Assembly (NCBI GenBank): GCA_023423045.1
Contig: JAFAGA010000073.1
Location: 102,597 to 166,596 of the forward strand
From: Bacillota bacterium
GTDB taxonomy: Bacteria > Bacillota > Clostridia > Lachnospirales > Lachnospiraceae
Length of the DNA stretch: 64,000 nucleotides
Reading direction: 5' to 3'
Shown here: positions 58,956 to 64,000 of the stretch, piece after piece
Numbering within the stretch: the first letter of the stretch is position 1
How the letters are laid out: the number at the start of each line of letters is the position of its first letter
Translations under genes and position numbers: made by a program
Notes under the pieces: generated by a model
What the model was told of the DNA's origin: nothing
Databases searched by the model: none
What the model saw: only the letters and a program-made list of their open reading frames with translations

Positions 58956-60170
58956 ATGTTCAAGATTAATGAGAATTATCTGAAATTACCGGGAAGCTAT
59001 TTGTTTTCCACCATCGGCAGAAAGGTAAGAGAATATAGCGAGGCGAATCCGGAGAGTAAAATCATACGCCTGGGCATCGGTGATGTTACGCTTCCTCTGT
59101 CTCCTGCGGTGATCAGTGCCCTCCACACAGCAGTGGATCATATGGGTAATAAGGAAACCTTTAAAGGATATGCACCGGACCTGGGTTATGAATTTCTCCG
59201 CAAGACCATCGCAGAGCATGATTATCAAAGCCGCGGCGTTACGGTTGCGATTGACGAGATCTTTGTCAGTGACGGTGCCAAGAGTGATTCTGGCAACATT
59301 CAGGAGATCTTCGGAGAAAATAATAAAATAGCCGTATGTGATCCCGTCTACCCGGTATATGTGGATTCCAATGTTATGGCAGGCAGAACCGGAGAATATC
59401 TTGCGGACAGCGGCAAGTGGTCAGAGGTAATTTATATGCCCTGTACCAAGGAGAATAATTTTGCTCCGGAGCTTCCGAAGGAGACACCGGATATCATCTA
59501 TTTATGCTTTCCGAATAATCCCACCGGATCTACCATCACAAAGGACGGTCTGCAGCAGTGGGTGGATTATGCCAATCGCGTCGGAGCGGTGATCATCTAT
59601 GATGCCGCTTATGAGGCATATATTTCTGAAGAAAATGTTCCTCATACCATCTATGAGTGTGAGGGTGCAAAGACCTGTGCCATCGAGCTGCGCAGCTTCT
59701 CCAAGAATGCCGGCTTCACCGGTACCAGGCTCGGTTTTACGATAGTTCCCAAGGAATTAAAGTGCGGTGAGGTATCCTTAAACAGCCTGTGGGCCAGAAG
59801 GCATGGCACCAAGTTCAACGGAGCCCCTTACATCACACAGTTTGCCGGAGCTGCCGTATATTCCGAAGAGGGCAGGAAGCAGACCAGGGAGCAGATTGCC
59901 TATTATATGAATAATGCGAAGATTATAAGGGAAGGTCTGCAATCAGCAGGCTACACCGTGTCCGGCGGTGTTAATGCGCCTTATATTTGGCTGGAGGTGC
60001 CGAAGGGAATGACCTCCTGGGAATTCTTTGATTATCTCCTGGACAAGGCCAATGTAGTCGGAACTCCCGGCTCCGGTTTCGGCCCCAGCGGGGAAGGATA
60101 TTTCCGCCTGACTGCATTCGGGACCTATGAGAGCACCTTGGAAGCGGTTGAGAGAATTAAGAAGCTGTAA
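58956..60170 (+). CDS. dapL: LL-diaminopimelate aminotransferase
   Basis: 404 residues, class I aminotransferase. PLP lysine Lys250 in RSFSKNAGFTGTRLG; substrate region NPTGSTITKDGLQQW; N-terminal LGIGDVTLPLSPAV and FKGYAPDLGY typical of DapL. It makes LL-DAP from tetrahydrodipicolinate in one step, bypassing the DapD/C/E route. This variant pathway is common in Clostridia. The gene is separated from dapF by the palindrome (174-base gap). Confidence 0.95.
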   Translation: MFKINENYLKLPGSYLFSTIGRKVREYSEANPESKIIRLGIGDVTLPLSPAVISALHTAVDHMGNKETFKGYAPDLGYEFLRKTIAEHDYQSRGVTVAIDEIFVSDGAKSDSGNIQEIFGENNKIAVCDPVYPVYVDSNVMAGRTGEYLADSGKWSEVIYMPCTKENNFAPELPKETPDIIYLCFPNNPTGSTITKDGLQQWVDYANRVGAVIIYDAAYEAYISEENVPHTIYECEGAKTCAIELRSFSKNAGFTGTRLGFTIVPKELKCGEVSLNSLWARRHGTKFNGAPYITQFAGAAVYSEEGRKQTREQIAYYMNNAKIIREGLQSAGYTVSGGVNAPYIWLEVPKGMTSWEFFDYLLDKANVVGTPGSGFGPSGEGYFRLTAFGTYESTLEAVERIKKL

Positions 60171-60200
60171 GCCGGCATAGGAAGATATATGATTAATTGA

Positions 60201-60244
60201 AAAGGTCACACAGTCATTTTTTTGAGCTGTGATGGCCTTTTTTG
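60201..60244 (+). terminator. Terminator after dapL
   Basis: AAGGTCACACAG (60202-60213) pairs with CTGTGATGGCCTT (60227-60239) with one bulge, followed by a T run. Confidence 0.85.
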
Positions 60245-60385
60245 ATGTCCATCATTGATTATTGGGGTTAATGTGATAAAATTAAATTGCTGGATGAATT
60301 ATCCATAGAATAATATATAGAAAAGAGATGACCTATGAGGAATAGAAAATGGCGATATCTATTATCTAGTTCATAGGGGTTGCGC

Positions 60386-60913
60386 ATGGAACGGGTTGTT
60401 TATTGGGGAACAAGCGGACAGAGAATCACGGACAGTTATTCCTTTGACGTATTTTCAACAATGCAATTAAAGGATTATGGTATTTTGATCTATGGGAATG
60501 AGATCAGAGACCGGATACAATATCCGACCTATGACGAGATGCTTCAAGCAGTTAGAAATCATTATGAGACAATTCGTGAATATGGGGTTAAGCCAGGGAG
60601 AAGTTTATATTCGGCAGGATGGATGTTGGATATTGCAAGATGCTTATATACCTTAGCTGAAAGAAAGATCATATCTAAAACAAAAGCGGGTTATTGGGCA
60701 ATCGAGAAAGGCCTGGTTCCAGACGCAGAGGTGATGAAAAAGGTAATAAATATTAGAGAGAATCCATTAAAGCATAAAGATGATATAGAGGTTCAGGATT
60801 GGCTGGAGATGCTTGGACCTTCGATACAAGAATTTGCAGATGTATTAGAGAATAAGATGACCGGGGCTCATCTGTATTCAGCAATTCCAGGGACACAAGG
60901 GAATGAGGAATAA
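60386..60913 (+). CDS. DUF4111-like (aminoglycoside nucleotidyltransferase C-terminal) protein without catalytic domain
   Basis: 175 residues from ATG 60386 (AGGGG upstream; TTG two codons earlier also possible). It looks like the helical C-terminal half of ANT(9)-type nucleotidyltransferases: LLYG-like ILIYGNEIRDRIQYP, LDIARCLYTLAERKIISKTKAGYWAIEKG, cut here as DIARCLYTLAERKIISKT. The N-terminal GSxxxGxxxxxSD/D nucleotidyl-transfer motif is missing, and no frame carrying it lies upstream. It may be truncated or a stand-alone helper. Antibiotic resistance is not supported. Six bases before the MBL gene. Confidence 0.55.
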   Translation: MERVVYWGTSGQRITDSYSFDVFSTMQLKDYGILIYGNEIRDRIQYPTYDEMLQAVRNHYETIREYGVKPGRSLYSAGWMLDIARCLYTLAERKIISKTKAGYWAIEKGLVPDAEVMKKVINIRENPLKHKDDIEVQDWLEMLGPSIQEFADVLENKMTGAHLYSAIPGTQGNEE

Positions 60914-60918
60914 AAAAT

Positions 60919-61683
60919 ATGAATCATTGGTATACAGTTGAGAAAATAGATTGCAGCACTTTTGTGATCAGCGAGTACAAGCATTGGGAAGAAACACATT
61001 GCTATTTGTTATGCGGAACGAAGCAGGCAGTTATGATTGATACCGGTTTAGGTGTTGATAATATCAAAAATATAGTTGACAGGCTGACGCGGCTTCCTGT
61101 TCAAATTGTAACAACACATGTACACTGGGATCATATTGGCGGCCATTCTTGGTTTAATAATATAGCGGTGCATGAAGCGGAAGTAAAATGGCTGGAAGAA
61201 GAGTTTCCAATTCCCGTTGCGGTAGTAAAGGCAAATTTGTTGAAAGAACCATGTGATTTCCCGAGATATTTTAATATTAATAAATATCAGATTTGCCGAA
61301 GGAAACCAACAATGATATTGCACAACGGAGATTGTATTGATCTTGGCGGGAGGCAGCTAAGGGTCATACATACGCCGGGACATTCACCGGGACACTGCTG
61401 CTTCTATGAGCCGGGCAGAGAATATCTCTATTCCGGTGATTTAATATACAAGGGGTGCCTGGATGCTTTTTATCCAACTACCGACCCGCGGTTATTTCTG
61501 CATTCGGTACAAGCGGTTCAACAGCTGTCAGTTAAGAAGATTTTACCTGGACATCATCAATTGGATATTTCACCGGATATAATAGACAAAATTGCCGCTG
61601 GATTTATGGAATTATCGAATGCCGGAAAACTGCGGCAAGGAGGCGGAGTCTTTGATTTTGTAGATTTTCAAATACATATTTAA
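60919..61683 (+). CDS. MBL-fold metallo-hydrolase
   Basis: 254 residues. Metal motif THVHWDHIGGH, a further His in HTPGHSPGHCCF, Asp in YSGDLIYKG and a C-terminal His in LPGHHQLD, i.e. the full set of ligands of glyoxalase-II/lactonase-type hydrolases. Substrate unknown. It follows the DUF4111-like gene at a 5-base gap, so the two are coexpressed. No signal peptide. Confidence 0.85.
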   Translation: MNHWYTVEKIDCSTFVISEYKHWEETHCYLLCGTKQAVMIDTGLGVDNIKNIVDRLTRLPVQIVTTHVHWDHIGGHSWFNNIAVHEAEVKWLEEEFPIPVAVVKANLLKEPCDFPRYFNINKYQICRRKPTMILHNGDCIDLGGRQLRVIHTPGHSPGHCCFYEPGREYLYSGDLIYKGCLDAFYPTTDPRLFLHSVQAVQQLSVKKILPGHHQLDISPDIIDKIAAGFMELSNAGKLRQGGGVFDFVDFQIHI

Positions 61684-61853
61684 TTCTAAGAAACAGCAAA
61701 ATCATATGTATGTACAGCAATAATGTTCTTTCTTTTGCATTGCAAAAATAGATATAATTTCATTGGCAATGAAGTATACCGACATACGAGGGAAGCCGGT
61801 AGGATGATGCAGAGCTTGTAATGCTGCATCAATGCACAGGAAGGAGTATTATC

Positions 61854-62633
61854 TTGAACTTAGGAATTATTGCATGGATTGGCGAGGATGAGTTTAAAAA
61901 AGCAAAAGAGCGGGGAATGGAATTTGTAGAGCTGGATGTGAATGACAGAGCAGAAGAATTTTTCTCCAATCTGGAAAACATAAAGCAATACAGTGAAACT
62001 TATCAAATGCCTGTAGGGGCAATCGGAAGATGGGGAAGCAATCGGATCGGGGCAGAGGGAATCTGCCAGGAAGAGCTGGAGCTGGAGTGTCGTCTTGTGG
62101 AAGCAGCGGCGCAGCTGGGATGTGGTATCTATATCACTGGCTGCAATTATGTTGAGGAATTATCCTATTATGAGAATTGCAGTTATGCGATTGAATACCT
62201 GTCAAAGCTTATCGAATTCGGCAAAACACATGGTGTGAAGATTGCAACCTATAACTGCAGATGGAATAATTTTGTCTGCACACCGATGGCTTATACACTG
62301 ATACATGGCTATCTGAAGGATTTATATATCAAATATGACTGCTCCCACTCCATCTACGATGGAGGAGATTATCTGAAGGAGGCAAGGGATTGGGGACACC
62401 GGTTTATCCATGTGCATCTGAAGGGAGTTCTTGTTATCGACGGCCAGCGCTATGACGATCCGCCGGCAGGAATGGACCAGATCAACTGGGGTGCATTTTT
62501 GGCAATCCTATATTCCAAAGGGTATCACGGCAATTTAAGCATAGAGCCTCATTCGGAAAACTGGAAAGAAGAAATAGGGGAAAAGGGGATTGATTATACA
62601 ATCCGATATTTTAGAAACCTGCTATTACCGTAG
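61854..62633 (+). CDS. Sugar phosphate isomerase/epimerase (xylose isomerase-like TIM barrel)
   Basis: 259 residues from TTG 61854, with AAGGAG 7 bases before it. AP_endonuc_2 fold with ITGCNYVEEL, IKYDCSHSIYDGGDY, HVHLKGVL and LSIEPHSE, placing Glu/Asp/His metal ligands at strand ends. Members isomerise or epimerise sugars or cyclitols. No neighbouring pathway genes decide the substrate. A TATAAT -10 lies near 61753. Confidence 0.8.
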   Translation: MNLGIIAWIGEDEFKKAKERGMEFVELDVNDRAEEFFSNLENIKQYSETYQMPVGAIGRWGSNRIGAEGICQEELELECRLVEAAAQLGCGIYITGCNYVEELSYYENCSYAIEYLSKLIEFGKTHGVKIATYNCRWNNFVCTPMAYTLIHGYLKDLYIKYDCSHSIYDGGDYLKEARDWGHRFIHVHLKGVLVIDGQRYDDPPAGMDQINWGAFLAILYSKGYHGNLSIEPHSENWKEEIGEKGIDYTIRYFRNLLLP

Positions 62634-62961
62634 ATTAATCTTGTCCTGGTTTCTTTTTAGATAGGAAAGGCTTATTGGTCAGTAAAAAATAAAAGATATA
62701 AGAACAGGAGGTGTTACTATTCACTTCCTGTTTTATTTTATTGAATATTAATACAAATATTAATACAAAAGTTAATATGCCTGGCAAGTAAAAAATAGTG
62801 CCAGATATATCTGAAGCAATATTTGCCTTGTTAAAATTAAAATAGAAAAAAGGATAAGAGGATGATATAATAAGTCATAGATAAGCAGGATTTTGCTGAG
62901 CAGTCTTTGAGTAAAGATTATGATTATTATTTTATACTTCATAATGTGAGGTGAAGAAAGC
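62634..62961. other. Intergenic region before the CPBP gene
   Basis: Holds the terminator at 62703-62740, a perfect 12-bp tandem repeat TATTAATACAAA (62746-62757 and 62758-62769) and a long AT-rich tract. No ORF. Confidence 0.6.
62703..62740 (+). terminator. Terminator after the isomerase gene
   Basis: AACAGGA (62703-62709) pairs with TCCTGTT (62726-62732), extended by GTG/CAC after one mismatch; T-rich tail. Confidence 0.75.
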
Positions 62962-63762
62962 GTGACAGACAAAAAAGTAATAGTGCAATTTACGATGCTG
63001 ACATTTTGCATAGCCTATATTGTGTCAGGTGCTTTGATTGCTCTTGGGCAATTCGGATTTTCGGTTCACTCTTCGATTCAATCGTTACAGCAGTTTGGGA
63101 TGAATATCCCTTTTGCAATCTATATTTTGTCGCCCGCGATTGCCTCATATATCCTTCTGAAGAAAAATAACAAAATAGCAGATTTTAAGGAATGGTTGAA
63201 AACTGTTTTTTACGCCAAAAATAACATCTCTCTTTATTTGTTTGTTGCTGCAGGGCTTGCGCTATATTTTATGATTCATCTTGCAATTTCAGGACGCGCT
63301 GAAATGGTACTTCCATTTTACATGTTTTTCCTTGCTCTGCCGGGCAATCTTATTATCGGCGGCTTGGAGGAAGCTGGCTGGATGTACATATTACAGCCTA
63401 TGCTTGACAAAAAATATGGTTTTGTCTTATCCTCCCTCTTATTTGGAGGTATTTGGATACTGTGGCATATCCCTCTCTTCTTTATTCCAGGGACGAGTCA
63501 CTATGAGGGGCTCATTGACTTTTGGATGTTTGCAGTTCAACTCATTGCGTTTCGGTTTTTGTATGGGGCAATCTACAAAATATCAGGCAAAGGCCGTGTG
63601 TTTATGTGCGTATTATGCCACACCATGTTCAATGCGGCAAGCTCCGTCTTCGGCATCCTGCCTATGACCTGGGCGGGAACCATTGCCGCAAATGCTGTGA
63701 TTGTTTTTGTTTCAATTGTAACCGTTGTGATATACGACAAAAAGAATAGGCGAATCATATGA
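62962..63762 (+). CDS. CPBP (Abi/Rce1-like) intramembrane protease family protein
   Basis: 266 residues from GTG 62962 (GAGGTG upstream). About eight membrane segments with the three family motifs: GGLEEAGW (EE pair, here with Trp where most have Arg), WILWHIPLFF and CHTMFNAAS. These place two Glu and two His at the active centre of glutamate-type membrane proteases; in bacteria many act in immunity to bacteriocins or in protein maturation. Substrate unknown. Nothing is cotranscribed. Confidence 0.85.
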   Translation: MTDKKVIVQFTMLTFCIAYIVSGALIALGQFGFSVHSSIQSLQQFGMNIPFAIYILSPAIASYILLKKNNKIADFKEWLKTVFYAKNNISLYLFVAAGLALYFMIHLAISGRAEMVLPFYMFFLALPGNLIIGGLEEAGWMYILQPMLDKKYGFVLSSLLFGGIWILWHIPLFFIPGTSHYEGLIDFWMFAVQLIAFRFLYGAIYKISGKGRVFMCVLCHTMFNAASSVFGILPMTWAGTIAANAVIVFVSIVTVVIYDKKNRRII

Positions 63763-64000
63763 GGAGAACACGAAGCGGACAACTTCAAACTGGTATGAAA
63801 TAAAGTAAATTCATTTGGCAACCTTGATGATACAATTTGAAAACAAGCTGATTGAGAAATTACAGGTTAGGTGAGGTAGTGTAAAGTAACGTATGAAAAC
63901 CCCGAGCATAAAAATAGGCTCGTTCAGAACCTTGAAAATCGTTAAATAAAGTTCTTTGGCAGGCTACCGCCGCCCTTGACAGCATGACAAAACAATGCTC
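63763..64000. other. Right-end intergenic region
   Basis: No gene starts here. The last ~100 bases differ in texture: a short hairpin CCGAGC...GCTCG (63902-63925) and a GC-rich stretch GGCTACCGCCGCCC (63962-63975). It might be the start of a structured RNA or an element border, but the window ends first. Confidence 0.4.

Noticed and set aside
60386..60913. Aminoglycoside resistance gene
   Set aside because: The nucleotidyl-transfer motif is absent; only the C-terminal helical half is seen.
63860..64000. Border of an integrative element
   Set aside because: The texture changes and a GC-rich patch appears, but no integrase, att repeat or relaxase is visible before the window ends.

Overview
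The window looks like chromosome of a motile, saccharolytic, Gram-positive anaerobe of the Clostridia, most likely Lachnospiraceae. This is inferred from the gene families, not from a marker gene. Evidence includes strong AGGAGG ribosome binding sites with frequent TTG/GTG starts, a split ThrE exporter, a class D sortase with an LPKTS substrate, YesM/YesN regulators, the LytTR-DUF3021 pair, an mgl sugar transporter with a chemoreceptor, and DapL/DapF lysine synthesis. I see no rRNA, tRNA, CRISPR array or intact transposase. Genes are packed in short operons, mostly on the + strand.

Layout. 1-8.8 kb: the 3' part of a Ca2+-type P-ATPase, an alpha/beta hydrolase, a LytTR-DUF3021-membrane protein operon, a response-regulator relic that kept only its middle domain, an orphan coiled-coil protein, a LysM/SleB cell-wall hydrolase and an orphan membrane-anchored sugar-binding protein. 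8.8-15.3 kb: an AT-rich, partly decayed accessory stretch. It holds a glycoside-hydrolase tail, a dead BlaI-type repressor copy whose operator-promoter survives, a secreted amidase-like protein, a lipoprotein, an intact BlaI/M56 sensor pair and a frameshifted secreted protein whose C-terminus resembles the M56 ectodomain. 15.4-25.2 kb: RF3, Smr, a DnaJ-degenerate GGDEF fusion, the sortase and its acidic substrate, and a MarR-controlled heterodimeric ABC exporter.

25.5-37.4 kb is the largest functional unit: mglBAC, a 63-residue membrane protein, a chemoreceptor, YesN, YesM and two membrane-anchored sugar-binding proteins. The second of these is an MglB paralogue with the galactose-contact residues kept. 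I read it as a combined uptake, chemotaxis and transcription-sensing locus for galactose or glucose. 37.4-48.5 kb: an MFS carrier, split ThrE, a LytTR regulator with Glu at the phospho-acceptor site plus two ABC exporters, an AraC regulator divergent from a GH51 arabinofuranosidase, and an iron alcohol dehydrogenase.

48.6-54.8 kb: KdpD/KdpE sits directly upstream of a KtrB/KtrA-type channel and an AtpI-like protein, with no kdpFABC in the window. Three phased TTAATG repeats lie in front of ktrB. 55.5-60.2 kb: glnA has a leader terminator and is followed by an ANTAR antiterminator protein, then dapF and dapL. The right end carries a DUF4111-like fragment, an MBL hydrolase, a sugar isomerase and a CPBP protease. 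A dispersed palindrome ending in CTGTTAC follows three separate genes (33.4, 37.4 and 58.8 kb).
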